Origin: UBA4416 sp040386075
Lineage (GTDB): Bacteria > Bacteroidota > Bacteroidia > B-17B0 > Aurantibacillaceae
Direction: 5' to 3'
Assembly: GCA_040386075.1 (NCBI GenBank)
Contig: JAZKGE010000013.1
Location: forward strand, 171,013 to 235,012
DNA length: 64,000 nt
The translations under genes and the position numbers were made by a program. How positions within the stretch are numbered: the first letter of the stretch is position 1; every line of letters starts with the position of its first letter. Below, in pieces: positions 46,310 through 54,489 of this stretch. The notes under the pieces were generated by a model. It was not told the DNA's origin. It did no database searches and was given only the letters and a program-made list of their open reading frames with translations.

Positions 46310-47293
46310 TTAGTTAATAGGTTTGTTTTTATCTTTTCTGCCAAACACTGAGAAATGAATATAACGTTCAGGATTTATACGAAGGTCTTTCATTAACTTA
46401 TCAAGGTCTTCGCTCGCTTTGTTAAGGTTGTTATATAACGAATCGTTCTTAGCAAGCTTGCCTAAACTTCCCTGACCAGAGTTGATCTGTGCAACCAGTT
46501 TGTTCAACTCAGCCAAAGTTTTATCTGCTTCGTCAATAGCACCTTTTAAATTAGACTTAGCTAAACTGTCGGACAGGCTACTGAAATTACCAATAATGTT
46601 ATCAATCTTTCCGGTATTTTGTTCGAGCATTCCTGCTAAGCTGTTTAATTTAGTAAGAATAGAGGATATCTTAGCTTTTTCGGAAGCTACCAGATCATCC
46701 AGTTTATAGGCAGTTTGTTCTAAACTTTGAATAGCTAATTTAATGCTCTCGAATGATTTACTTAAATTTTCCCTTGTTTTATCATTCAACACTACCTGAA
46801 CAATGGTCATAACTGAATCAACAGAGGAAAGCAAACCATCCATCTTTTTTTGCAATGGCGCCAGTTGCTTGCTTACAGATGTTTTTAAACCTTCTTCGGT
46901 TTCGGCAATTAACGTATCACCTGAACTTACAAATTCCGGATGATTGCTGTAAATGATCTCCACTGCTTTTGATCCTAACAGATCGGAACTTACCGCACGG
47001 GCAATAGAATGCTTCGGAATCTGAACATCCTCAGTTAATAAGAATTTTACCAACACGCCATACTGCCCGTTTTTATCCTGTATCAATGAGATCTCGTTGA
47101 TCTGGCCTACTTTAAAGCCATTCACCAAAAGTGGATTTGCTTCTATTAAACCATCTATTTTAGGATAAACAGCATATAACTCGTACTTATGACTAAACAG
47201 ATCATGCCCTTTGAGGAAATTAAATCCCCAGATAAATAACCCGATAGCAGCAGTAACAATGATACCTATTTTGAATTCTTTTGAAATTTTCAC
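46310..47293 (-). CDS. mlaD: MCE/MlaD family lipid-binding protein
   Basis: A 327-residue protein with one N-terminal membrane anchor (FKIGIIVTAAIGLFIWGFNFLKG) and an MCE domain (about residues 35-115: VYPKIDGLIEANPLLVNGFKVGQINEI), then a long helical/coiled-coil part (IKLAIQSLEQTAYKLDDL and similar). MlaD hexamers bind phospholipid in the periplasm. The long helical tail is of the kind found in PqiB/YebT-type bridges, but here there is one MCE domain. The start is GTG. It is unlinked to mlaFE (39912-41413) although it likely works with them. Confidence 0.9.
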   Translation of the reverse strand: MKISKEFKIGIIVTAAIGLFIWGFNFLKGHDLFSHKYELYAVYPKIDGLIEANPLLVNGFKVGQINEISLIQDKNGQYGVLVKFLLTEDVQIPKHSIARAVSSDLLGSKAVEIIYSNHPEFVSSGDTLIAETEEGLKTSVSKQLAPLQKKMDGLLSSVDSVMTIVQVVLNDKTRENLSKSFESIKLAIQSLEQTAYKLDDLVASEKAKISSILTKLNSLAGMLEQNTGKIDNIIGNFSSLSDSLAKSNLKGAIDEADKTLAELNKLVAQINSGQGSLGKLAKNDSLYNNLNKASEDLDKLMKDLRINPERYIHFSVFGRKDKNKPIN

Positions 47294-47366
47294 AAACAGT
47301 TTTTTGAAGCCCTAATATACAGATTTATATTTAATTAAAAACAGGCCGGGAACAGAGTTTAAACGC

Positions 47367-48350
47367 TTATTTCTTAACAGGTAATACCGATTTAATAATA
47401 CCCTGAAAAGAAGTAATATTGAGTGGAAATTCTAAAAAAACATGTAAAAAACTTAAAAAATAAAGCGCTTTTAAGCCAATATTGTAATCAATGATGTATA
47501 ATATAACCGAAAATACCCAAAGGGCAAGTGTAGCATATAAGGTTTTTTTGGGTACTTTATGCCATTGAATGACCGAAGTTTTAGAGAACCAGTTCAAATA
47601 ATGATAGGTATATGAAAAAGCAATGAAACGCATTACAATAAACCCTGCGTTGGTTTTATAAACCAGGGTCATGTCATTAGTTACACTTGTTTCCAGACCA
47701 AATAGTTCGATCAAAAACTTATTCAATAAATAAAACAGCTCATAGCTTTTGCCAACATAAGCAGATACCTCGTATTGTAACCCCGGAGCTTTGATCACAA
47801 AAAACGAAATGGCAATTAGCACTAATGCAACAACCGATAAATATCCTGAAAAGGATTTATTTTTTAAAACACCATACAGCATAAATGCCCAGGTAAAAAC
47901 AAATACATGAATAATAGTTGGCAAAAAAACACCTACCCAAATAAAATAACTAAGACCTAATTTTGTTGTCGCTACGCCTATAAGAGCCAAAACAGCAAGA
48001 ACTACCCGGTATAAATTATCCTTTATGAATACAAAAATAAGTGCTAATAAAACACCATATAAAATAACATTAGGAATTAATCTTTCTGACGTTGTTGGTT
48101 TCACATACGAGAAATAAAACACCAACACGCATAGCACGCTCAAAAATAAAAAATCGTATTTCCCTTTGGTGAAATAACTTTTTTTATGCAGCCAGCCTAT
48201 TTCGGTAAGGTAATGTAAAGGTCCTAAAACAGCATAAGAAAAAAGAAACAACTCAAAAGGCAAAATAAATGCTAAGATGGCCGACAATATCATTAAAGCA
48301 ATATTAATGTAATTGATCTGATTGTTATTTAGTTCCGGAAGCTTAATCAA
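47367..48350 (-). CDS. Polytopic membrane protein with conserved-looking His/Glu sites
   Basis: The 327-residue product has about nine hydrophobic helices and a distinct set of histidines in or at helix ends: His46 and Glu50 (GPLHYLTE), His55, His148 (TIIHVF), His250 (TYHYL), His303 and Glu307 (LHVFLE). The twice-seen HxxxE and several intramembrane His are reminiscent of membrane metalloenzymes such as Brp/Blh-type carotene dioxygenases, but I cannot confirm any family. Start is TTG, the only usable codon before helix 1. It is a lone minus-strand gene with no operon partner. Confidence 0.65.
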   Translation of the reverse strand: MIKLPELNNNQINYINIALMILSAILAFILPFELFLFSYAVLGPLHYLTEIGWLHKKSYFTKGKYDFLFLSVLCVLVFYFSYVKPTTSERLIPNVILYGVLLALIFVFIKDNLYRVVLAVLALIGVATTKLGLSYFIWVGVFLPTIIHVFVFTWAFMLYGVLKNKSFSGYLSVVALVLIAISFFVIKAPGLQYEVSAYVGKSYELFYLLNKFLIELFGLETSVTNDMTLVYKTNAGFIVMRFIAFSYTYHYLNWFSKTSVIQWHKVPKKTLYATLALWVFSVILYIIDYNIGLKALYFLSFLHVFLEFPLNITSFQGIIKSVLPVKK

Positions 48351-48419
48351 GGTCGTTTGTATTAATAACTATAAATATCTAAAAATAAATTGGATTGAGA
48401 AATTTGAAGCATGTATTCG

Positions 48420-48590
48420 TCATTTCTTTTCGTTTTCAAACTGTCCGGTTTTTTTGTTGTAACCATACGGGCAATGCTTGCAGCCATTCTTACAACAATA
48501 ACCTCGCTTTAAATGATATTTTTCGGTAAAAATAATATAGCCCTCAGGGCTATAATAAAAATCTTCCGGATCTAAATTCTTATTAAACAT
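48420..48590 (-). CDS. DUF5522 small Cys-rich protein
   Basis: The 56-residue product starts MFNKNLDPEDFYYSPEGY and ends in a cysteine cluster: YCCKNGCKHCPYGY (residues 31-44, four Cys). That is the pattern of DUF5522, a conserved small family in Bacteroidota that probably binds Zn or an Fe-S cluster. Coding support: ATG at 48590, exact -7 box TATCTTTG (48605-48598) 7 bases upstream, and a stop at 48422-48420. Function unknown. Confidence 0.85.
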   Translation of the reverse strand: MFNKNLDPEDFYYSPEGYIIFTEKYHLKRGYCCKNGCKHCPYGYNKKTGQFENEKK

Positions 48591-48597
48591 GTTACTA

Positions 48598-48605
48598 CAA
48601 AGATA
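48598..48605 (-). promoter_or_regulatory. -7 box of the DUF5522 gene
   Basis: TATCTTTG on the minus strand matches TAnnTTTG exactly and ends 7 bases before the ATG at 48590, so the transcript is leaderless or nearly so. A divergent plus-strand box lies at 48632-48639. Confidence 0.5.
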
Positions 48606-48631
48606 TTCGATTCTATGTTATTTTTTTAAAT

Positions 48632-48639
48632 TAAATTTG
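48632..48639 (+). promoter_or_regulatory. -7 box of the gene at 48659
   Basis: TAAATTTG matches TAnnTTTG exactly, 19 bases before the TTG start. It supports that unusual start codon, because the frame is closed by a TAA at 48647-48649. Confidence 0.45.
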
Positions 48640-48658
48640 AGCTTACTAAATACAACCT

Positions 48659-49546
48659 TTGCCTCACATCATCACATACAAACCCATTATTGATACCATT
48701 GAATATAAAGGTTATCACATAGGCATTTTACGTCTTGATCTTATTCACCCCGAAATTTCGGGTAACAAATGGTTCAAGCTAAAACACAACTTACAGCAAG
48801 CCAAAACCGTTAACAAAAATACGATCATCACTTTTGGCGGAGCTTTCTCGAACCATATTGCTGCTACAGCTATTGCCTGCAAAATCAACGGATTTAAATG
48901 CATTGGCATTATTCGCGGCGAAGAAACCTCGGTTAGTAATTCTACCTTATCACTGGCTACACAAAACGGAATGGAATTACTATTTGTTAGCAGAGAAGAA
49001 TATTCTCAAAAAACCGATAGCGGTTATTTACAAAGATTAAATTACATGTATCCCGAAGCATTTATTATTCCTGAAGGAGGTGATAATTTTTTAGGACAGA
49101 AAGGTTGTGAAGAAATTCTTACCAACGACATGGAGAATTACAATGACATTTTTTGTGCTTATGGAACAGGAACCACATTCAAAGGCATGACTGCAACATT
49201 ATTACAAACACAACGATTGACAGCTGTGAATGTATTGAATTACGAAGCAAATGCCAACACTTTACAAACAAGCATACTAAACAATTATCATTTTGGTGGT
49301 TATGCAAAACATAAAAAAGAATTACTGGAATTCAAATCATGGTTTGAAGAAACCTATAAGATAGAATTGGATTACGTGTACACCGCTAAATTATTTTATG
49401 CTGTATTTGACCTCATAGATCAGAATAAATTAAAACAACAGAACAAGGTCTTGATAATTCATAGCGGTGGCCTGCAAGGAAATAAAGGTTACGAAGAACG
49501 TTACAACCTGAATCCTAAACGCCAGGTAAACGATGCCCAGGGATAA
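48659..49546 (+). CDS. PLP-dependent ACC deaminase / D-cysteine desulfhydrase family protein
   Basis: A 295-residue fold-type II PLP enzyme. The PLP lysine motif is SGNKWFKLKHNL (Lys37), the glycine loop is FGGAFSNH (about 56-63), and the C-terminal IIHSGGLQG binds the PLP phosphate. Members deaminate 1-aminocyclopropane-1-carboxylate or desulfhydrate D-cysteine. The first residues after the start match the family, and TTG at 48659 is the only start in frame after a stop. Its last 46 bases overlap the convergent gene at 49501. Confidence 0.88.
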   Translation: MPHIITYKPIIDTIEYKGYHIGILRLDLIHPEISGNKWFKLKHNLQQAKTVNKNTIITFGGAFSNHIAATAIACKINGFKCIGIIRGEETSVSNSTLSLATQNGMELLFVSREEYSQKTDSGYLQRLNYMYPEAFIIPEGGDNFLGQKGCEEILTNDMENYNDIFCAYGTGTTFKGMTATLLQTQRLTAVNVLNYEANANTLQTSILNNYHFGGYAKHKKELLEFKSWFEETYKIELDYVYTAKLFYAVFDLIDQNKLKQQNKVLIIHSGGLQGNKGYEERYNLNPKRQVNDAQG

Positions 49547-50418
49547 ACCTGTTTAGGATCAAAAGCTCCCCTGCCGGCGTATCTTTCCGAAAGTTTAAAA
49601 AACCCAACACCAAATGCTATGGTACTGGTCAGTTTTTTTCCACTGCTTTTAAATATTCCATTCTGTATCTGAAAGGTCAATCCTTCAATGCCACCCAACA
49701 TCATATCTGTTCCGTAACGAACACGTGGACCAAAAAAATATTTTAACTGCGGCTTCAGATCATGGTAATAATTTACATCAATACCCGTAATAAAACCGGT
49801 TCCTCTGTTACGCTTAACAGGAGGATTATTTGAATTATTAGTGTTATTGTTTGGAGAATTTGTGTTGGTGTTTGTTGAATTTGTGTTGGTGTTGGTTGAA
49901 TTATTGGATGAGAACTCGGCTAAAGCACCCAATCCGTCATACGTTAAACTAAAAGGTATCTTGACACCCATTGATTTATTGGCCAATAAGCGTTCGTAAG
50001 AAACGGTCAACCTTCCCAACAACAATTCTGGAATATAAAATCCTAAAATATTATTTGGCAACAGAGCTTCTTTTTCTTTCCACTCTTTCATCCGTCGTTC
50101 TGCACGCTGTTGCCTGGTCTCAGTTATCTCGGGCATGGTTGAAGTGGAAAGTGTTTTAAATTCTGTGTTGGCTGATTGCTCTTTGCTGAACATATAAATT
50201 TTTTCCGCTTGGTATTCGGTAAGCAATACGTCATTTTTAGATACAGTAATGAGCAACGAATTTTGAACCGTATCTTTATAACTGATCGTTTTTTCGGAAA
50301 TAGCGATGATCTTACATGGTATTACTTTTCCGTTCCTTAAAAATACTTTATCCTGCGCAAAAGCAAACACTGAAACAAAGAGTAACATAACGCATAGAAT
50401 ATGTGAGTAATATCTCAT
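49501..50418 (-). CDS. Surface protein with N-rich tandem-repeat insert, paralogue 1
   Basis: About 305 residues. A signal peptide (MRYYSHILCVMLLFVSVFAFAQ) precedes a small domain (DKVFLRNGKVIPCKIIAISEKTISYKD), a Glu/Arg-rich helix (RQQRAERRMKEWKEKEALL) and a region of beta-strand type that may be an outer-membrane barrel. A low-complexity insert (about residues 171-200) is built of Asn, Ser and Thr. It resembles the upstream gene at 50420 in its N-terminal domain and overall plan, so the two are tandem paralogues. ATG 50418 is chosen because it begins the signal peptide. It overlaps the ACC deaminase gene tail to tail by 46 bases. Confidence 0.75.
   Translation of the reverse strand: MRYYSHILCVMLLFVSVFAFAQDKVFLRNGKVIPCKIIAISEKTISYKDTVQNSLLITVSKNDVLLTEYQAEKIYMFSKEQSANTEFKTLSTSTMPEITETRQQRAERRMKEWKEKEALLPNNILGFYIPELLLGRLTVSYERLLANKSMGVKIPFSLTYDGLGALAEFSSNNSTNTNTNSTNTNTNSPNNNTNNSNNPPVKRNRGTGFITGIDVNYYHDLKPQLKYFFGPRVRYGTDMMLGGIEGLTFQIQNGIFKSSGKKLTSTIAFGVGFFKLSERYAGRGAFDPKQVYPWASFTWRLGFRL
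49840..49905. repeat. Minisatellite inside the surface protein gene
   Basis: About 2-3 tandem copies of an 18-24-base unit built of GTTGGTGTTTGTTGAATTT-like sequence code for the Asn/Thr/Ser tract (NTNTNSTNTNTNS) of the protein. The unit lengths are multiples of 3, so copy-number change would lengthen or shorten the linker without a frameshift. Confidence 0.8.
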
Positions 50419-50419
50419 T

Positions 50420-51328
50420 TTAAAAACGGTAGCCAAAACAATAACCTAAATACGCTTTAGGATAATTTGAATAATTTGTTATACCCCTTGAATTGCGTGT
50501 TTCAAGAGGAGTTGAATTGATCTGTCCTCCAAGAGAACCAAAAACTTTAAAGTTAAAATTCGGGCCCACCCTGAATACCCAACCGGTAGAGATCATAATG
50601 GCTATTTGTGATCCACTTGCTTTTTGATAATTTTTTTGATTATTCGTTGTATCTACAACATTCTGATAATCGTACGCCATGTATTTGGTCAAAAGTCCTA
50701 CAAAATATTGTACGCGTTTAGTATTCCTGGGCATAAAATTGATCCCCAGTCCTGCATCATACTTTTTCTTGGCTCCGTCTTTCGAATCTGCAATAAATAA
50801 ATTTAAACCACCCATGCGCGAATTAAAACTATAGCCACCTAAGAAGGTTACCGACATTCGGCTATTCAGCAGGTCACGGTCATACATCAACGTTAGATCA
50901 CCATTAGCAAGGGCCAAAGCGTTTATAGACAACATGTTCTTGTTAAGGTAATACAAATTGAAATCCTTTTTTTCGCCTTTCTTCGTTTTACCGTATGGAT
51001 CGTTCTTATCAAAAACCGGGGTCTTACCCGCGGGATCAGAAGATACAGGCGTTACTGTTTCTGTGGTTTTAGGAACCAGTGTATTTGGATTGTCATTGAT
51101 CACATCTACCGTTCCGTTCGGATATTGTATCAATACCACATCCGTTTTAGAGATCACGTAAGTGGGGCCATTCAGATTGGCAAAATCCTTGTACTTAATA
51201 TCCGTTAAATTGATTTCGGTTACCCTTGCTTTGATCTTACTACCTGCTGTTGTATACAGAATATCCTGGCTATATGCTTCTGAAGCAAGCAAGAACAGGA
51301 ATAACAATACAGATACTATTGGGCGCAT
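50420..51328 (-). CDS. Surface protein, paralogue 2
   Basis: A 302-residue product with a signal peptide (RPIVSVLLFLFLLASEAYS) and an N-terminal domain (DILYTTAGSKIKARVTEINLTDIKYKD) aligned to the one in the next gene downstream (DKVFLRNGKVIPCKIIAISEKTISYKD). The C-terminal ~150 residues alternate in beta-barrel fashion (SVTFLGGYSFNSRMGGLNLF, QIAIMISTGWVFRVGPNFNF). No family named. It lies 1 base upstream of the second paralogue, consistent with a gene duplication and shared transcript. Confidence 0.75.
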   Translation of the reverse strand: MRPIVSVLLFLFLLASEAYSQDILYTTAGSKIKARVTEINLTDIKYKDFANLNGPTYVISKTDVVLIQYPNGTVDVINDNPNTLVPKTTETVTPVSSDPAGKTPVFDKNDPYGKTKKGEKKDFNLYYLNKNMLSINALALANGDLTLMYDRDLLNSRMSVTFLGGYSFNSRMGGLNLFIADSKDGAKKKYDAGLGINFMPRNTKRVQYFVGLLTKYMAYDYQNVVDTTNNQKNYQKASGSQIAIMISTGWVFRVGPNFNFKVFGSLGGQINSTPLETRNSRGITNYSNYPKAYLGYCFGYRF

Positions 51329-51385
51329 TTAAATAGAATTAACCATGGCTAAAGTAGTGAATAAATACTGATATTAAAACAATTT

Positions 51386-51429
51386 ATTGCCATTCTACAC
51401 ACATTAAAATGTGGGATATTTAAGGCAAT
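51386..51429. promoter_or_regulatory. Nested palindrome in the ALDH/surface-gene intergenic region
   Basis: CACATTAAAATGTG (51400-51413) is a perfect 14-bp palindrome, enclosed by ATTGCC (51386-51391) and GGCAAT (51424-51429), also inverted. The region lies between two divergent genes, 31 to 74 bases before the ALDH start, where a regulator might bind. No regulator is identified. Confidence 0.4.
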
Positions 51430-51459
51430 TTCATTAATTTAGAGGTCTTATTCTGTGCT

Positions 51460-52905
51460 ATGTTCAAACTAAAAAACTACATCAATGGCGAGTTAGTAGA
51501 TCCTATCTCCAACCAACATATAGATAATTACGATCCGTCTCGCGGAACGGTTTATTCATTAATTCCCGATAGTGATGAGCGTGATGCTGAAAAAGCAATT
51601 GCTGCTGCAAAAGAGGCATTTAAAACCTGGAGTATTACGCCTAAAGAAACACGTTCAAAGTATTTGTTAAAAATTGCCTCACTGATCGAAGATCAGTTAC
51701 ACGACCTGGCAGTTGCCGAAAGTTTAGATAACGGCAAACCTCTGCATTTAGCAAAAACGGTTGATATTCCAAGAGCTGCTGCTAATTTTCATTTCTATGG
51801 GACTGGTATATTGCATTATGCTGCTCATGCGCACAGCATGGAAGATACTGCCATCAATTACACATTACGTCAACCGGTTGGAGTTGCAGGTTGCATCTCT
51901 CCCTGGAATTTACCTTTATATTTATTCTCCTGGAAAATTGCTCCGGCCCTGGCCGCAGGTTGCACGGTAGTTGCCAAGCCATCAGAGATTACACCAATGA
52001 CAGCTTACCTCTTATCAGAAATTTGCATCAAAGCAGGCTTGCCAAAAGGCGTTTTAAATATTGTACATGGATACGGACATAAAGTTGGTAACGCCATGGT
52101 AAGCAGTAAAGATGTGCCATTGATCTCTTTTACAGGTGGAACAAAAACAGGCGCAGGCATTGCAAGTATTGCAGCTCCCATGTTTAAAAAATTATCATTG
52201 GAGCTAGGTGGTAAAAATCCTAACATTATTTTTGCCGATTGCGATTATGATAAAATGCTTTCTACAACTATGTTGTCTTCTTTTGCAAACCAGGGACAAA
52301 TATGCTTATGTGGTTCACGTATTTTTGTAGAACGTTCTATTTACGAAAAATTTAAAACCGACTTTGTTACCAAGACCCAAAAACTGGTGGTTGGGGCTCC
52401 GATGGAAGATAAAACAAAAGTGGGTGCCGTGGTTTCAAAACCACACATGGAAAAAATTCTTTCTTATGTAGAATTGGCAAAACAGGAAGGCGGCAAGGTG
52501 TTATGCGGTGGCAAACAAGCTAAAGTAGGTGGGGAATTTGAGAACGGCTATTATTTAGAACCAACAATCATTGAAGGATTAACTTATGATTGCCGTACTA
52601 ACCAGGAAGAGATATTCGGACCGGTTGTTACCATTATGCCTTTTGATACTGAAGAAGAAGTGTTGATGTATGCCAACTCAACTCAATATGGTTTGGCTTC
52701 AACTGTGTGGACACAGGATATTACCAAAGCAAATCGTATGGCTATGGACTTGCATACAGGTATTGTATGGATCAACTGTTGGTTACTACGCGATCTGAGA
52801 ACACCATTTGGAGGCGTTAAATCATCAGGTGTTGGAAGAGAAGGTGGTTTTGAAGCATTGGACTTCTTTACCGAACCTAAAAATGTATGTGTGAAATTAA
52901 AGTGA
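51460..52905 (+). CDS. Aldehyde dehydrogenase, probably 2-aminomuconate-6-semialdehyde dehydrogenase
   Basis: A 481-residue NAD-dependent ALDH: catalytic Asn150 in SPWNLPL, Glu248 in LELGGK, and Cys282 in GQICLCG, all present. The segments SWKIAPALAAGCTVVAKPSE and WINCWLLRDLRTPFGGVKSSG are those of the ALDH8A1/AmnC-type that oxidises 2-aminomuconate or 2-hydroxymuconate semialdehyde in tryptophan (kynurenine) breakdown. A RidA-family gene like 2-aminomuconate deaminase, the next step, lies 1.6 kb downstream at 54490. The substrate assignment is inference; ALDH membership is certain. Confidence 0.9.
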   Translation: MFKLKNYINGELVDPISNQHIDNYDPSRGTVYSLIPDSDERDAEKAIAAAKEAFKTWSITPKETRSKYLLKIASLIEDQLHDLAVAESLDNGKPLHLAKTVDIPRAAANFHFYGTGILHYAAHAHSMEDTAINYTLRQPVGVAGCISPWNLPLYLFSWKIAPALAAGCTVVAKPSEITPMTAYLLSEICIKAGLPKGVLNIVHGYGHKVGNAMVSSKDVPLISFTGGTKTGAGIASIAAPMFKKLSLELGGKNPNIIFADCDYDKMLSTTMLSSFANQGQICLCGSRIFVERSIYEKFKTDFVTKTQKLVVGAPMEDKTKVGAVVSKPHMEKILSYVELAKQEGGKVLCGGKQAKVGGEFENGYYLEPTIIEGLTYDCRTNQEEIFGPVVTIMPFDTEEEVLMYANSTQYGLASTVWTQDITKANRMAMDLHTGIVWINCWLLRDLRTPFGGVKSSGVGREGGFEALDFFTEPKNVCVKLK

Positions 52906-53000
52906 TAATTACGAATTGGGACGACTAATAGAACACGGATAGTACGGATTAAAAAGATTGACACAGATTAAAATAAATAAAAAGAAAGTCATGCTTAACT

Positions 53001-53064
53001 GTTACTTCGAGCGAAGTCGAGAAGCAGCCTCTCAAAAGACCCTGAATCAAGTTCAGGGTGACGA
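53001..53064. repeat. Dispersed repeat, family B, copy 1
   Basis: Begins GTTACTTCGAGCGAAGTCGAGAAGC, the same core seen at 57106-57130 and 59404-59473. It is followed by a hairpin CCCTGAA/TTCAGGG (53041-53057). It lies in the gap between ALDH and thiL. Confidence 0.8.
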
Positions 53065-53089
53065 ACTAAGAATCAAGATATAAAAAGAC

Positions 53090-54136
53090 ATGCTAGAAAA
53101 TACAGGAAGAACAGAATTAACAACATTAGGAGAGTTTGGATTAATTAAACATTTGACCGAACATGTAGAGATACACAATACATCATCCATCAAAGGTGTG
53201 GGCGATGACGCAGCAGTTATTAAATTCGAAGGAGAAAAGCACACCCTGGTTTCTACGGACATGTTGGTGGAAGGTGTACATTTTGATCTGACCTATGTAC
53301 CTTTAAAACATTTAGGATATAAAGCAATTACAGTTAACCTGTCGGACATTTGTGCCATGAACGGCACGCCAAAACAGGTGACTGTTAGCATCGCCGCATC
53401 AAACCGCTTTTCGGTTGAAGCATTGGAAGAATTATATGCAGGGATGATCTTTGCCTGCAATAAATACAAAGTTGATCTGCTTGGTGGCGATACAACATCA
53501 ACTACCAGCGGACTAGTTATTAGCGTAACCGTAATTGGTGAGGCCAATAAAGAAGATATTGTTTACCGCAATGGCGCCAAAGAAAAAGACCTGTTATGTG
53601 TAAGCGGCGACTTGGGTGGCGCTTATATGGGTTTGCAAATTTTAGAAAGAGAAAAGTTTGTATTTAAAGATAATCCAAATGTACAGCCCGATTTAGATGG
53701 TAACGATTATATTTTAGAACGCCAGTTAAAACCAGAAGCGCGTGTTGATATTATTGAATTACTAAAAGGCCTGAATGTAAAACCAACCAGTATGATCGAT
53801 GTGAGCGATGGTTTGGCATCTGAGATCATGCACCTTTGTTCTCAATCTGAATTAGGTTGCGAATTGTATGAAGAAAAAATTCCTTTGGACCCACAAACAT
53901 TTGACCGTGCCCGTGAATTTAATTTAGATCCAACTGTTTGCGCATTGAATGGTGGTGAAGATTATGAATTATTATTTACCATTTCGATGGCCGATTATGA
54001 TAAGATCAAACACTTGCCTGATTTTACCATCATCGGGCACATGACTGCAAAAACAAGCGGCATCAATTTAATAGCCAAAGCAGGAACATCTCATCCAATT
54101 TCTGCACAAGGCTGGAATGCTTTTAAACAAAATTAA
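53090..54136 (+). CDS. thiL: Thiamine-monophosphate kinase
   Basis: ThiL phosphorylates thiamine monophosphate to the active diphosphate. The 348-residue protein has GVGDDAAVIKFEG with the metal/substrate-binding Asp pair (about residues 37-39), STDMLVEGVHFD, NLSDICAMNGTPKQVTVSI, the LLGGDTTST segment and DVSDGLASEIMHLC, all characteristic of ThiL. Full length. The next gene begins at the base after its stop codon. Confidence 0.95.
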   Translation: MLENTGRTELTTLGEFGLIKHLTEHVEIHNTSSIKGVGDDAAVIKFEGEKHTLVSTDMLVEGVHFDLTYVPLKHLGYKAITVNLSDICAMNGTPKQVTVSIAASNRFSVEALEELYAGMIFACNKYKVDLLGGDTTSTTSGLVISVTVIGEANKEDIVYRNGAKEKDLLCVSGDLGGAYMGLQILEREKFVFKDNPNVQPDLDGNDYILERQLKPEARVDIIELLKGLNVKPTSMIDVSDGLASEIMHLCSQSELGCELYEEKIPLDPQTFDRAREFNLDPTVCALNGGEDYELLFTISMADYDKIKHLPDFTIIGHMTAKTSGINLIAKAGTSHPISAQGWNAFKQN

Positions 54137-54478
54137 ATGAAACAATTACTATTTATAATACTCACTGCATTTAGCATTTTGTCGTGTGACTCTAAAAAGA
54201 CAAGCATTGCAGGAACTGTTGTAAACAAAACAACCGGCGAAGCCGTTTCTAATGTTTTAGTAACTTATGTGCATTGTAAAGAAGATGGAGACAACTGTAC
54301 CGAAGTGATCATCGGGCAGATGTATACATTACAGGATGGCAGTTTTAAAATAGATCAAAAACGCGCAAGTAAAACAAAAAAAAGGTGGATAACCGTTCAT
54401 AGCGGCACCAAAAAAGTAGCGCAGGTTGATAATGTTGGCCTCACAGATAAAAGCATAAAAATAGAAGTAGCACTTTAA
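54137..54478 (+). CDS. Small lipoprotein with carboxypeptidase regulatory-like fold
   Basis: A 113-residue product with a lipoprotein signal (FIILTAFSILSC, lipidated Cys at 17) and then a single beta-sandwich of the CarboxypepD-reg type (SIAGTVVNKTTGEAVSNVLVTY ... DGSFKIDQ). Such domains sit on surface or periplasmic proteins; alone, its function is unknown. Start codon directly abuts the thiL stop, so it is translated from the same transcript. Confidence 0.8.
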   Translation: MKQLLFIILTAFSILSCDSKKTSIAGTVVNKTTGEAVSNVLVTYVHCKEDGDNCTEVIIGQMYTLQDGSFKIDQKRASKTKKRWITVHSGTKKVAQVDNVGLTDKSIKIEVAL

Positions 54479-54489
54479 AAAATAAATTT

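Noticed and set aside
49840..49905. The repeats in the surface gene as a CRISPR-like array
   Set aside because: The units are contiguous, without spacers, and encode an in-frame Asn/Thr/Ser tract.
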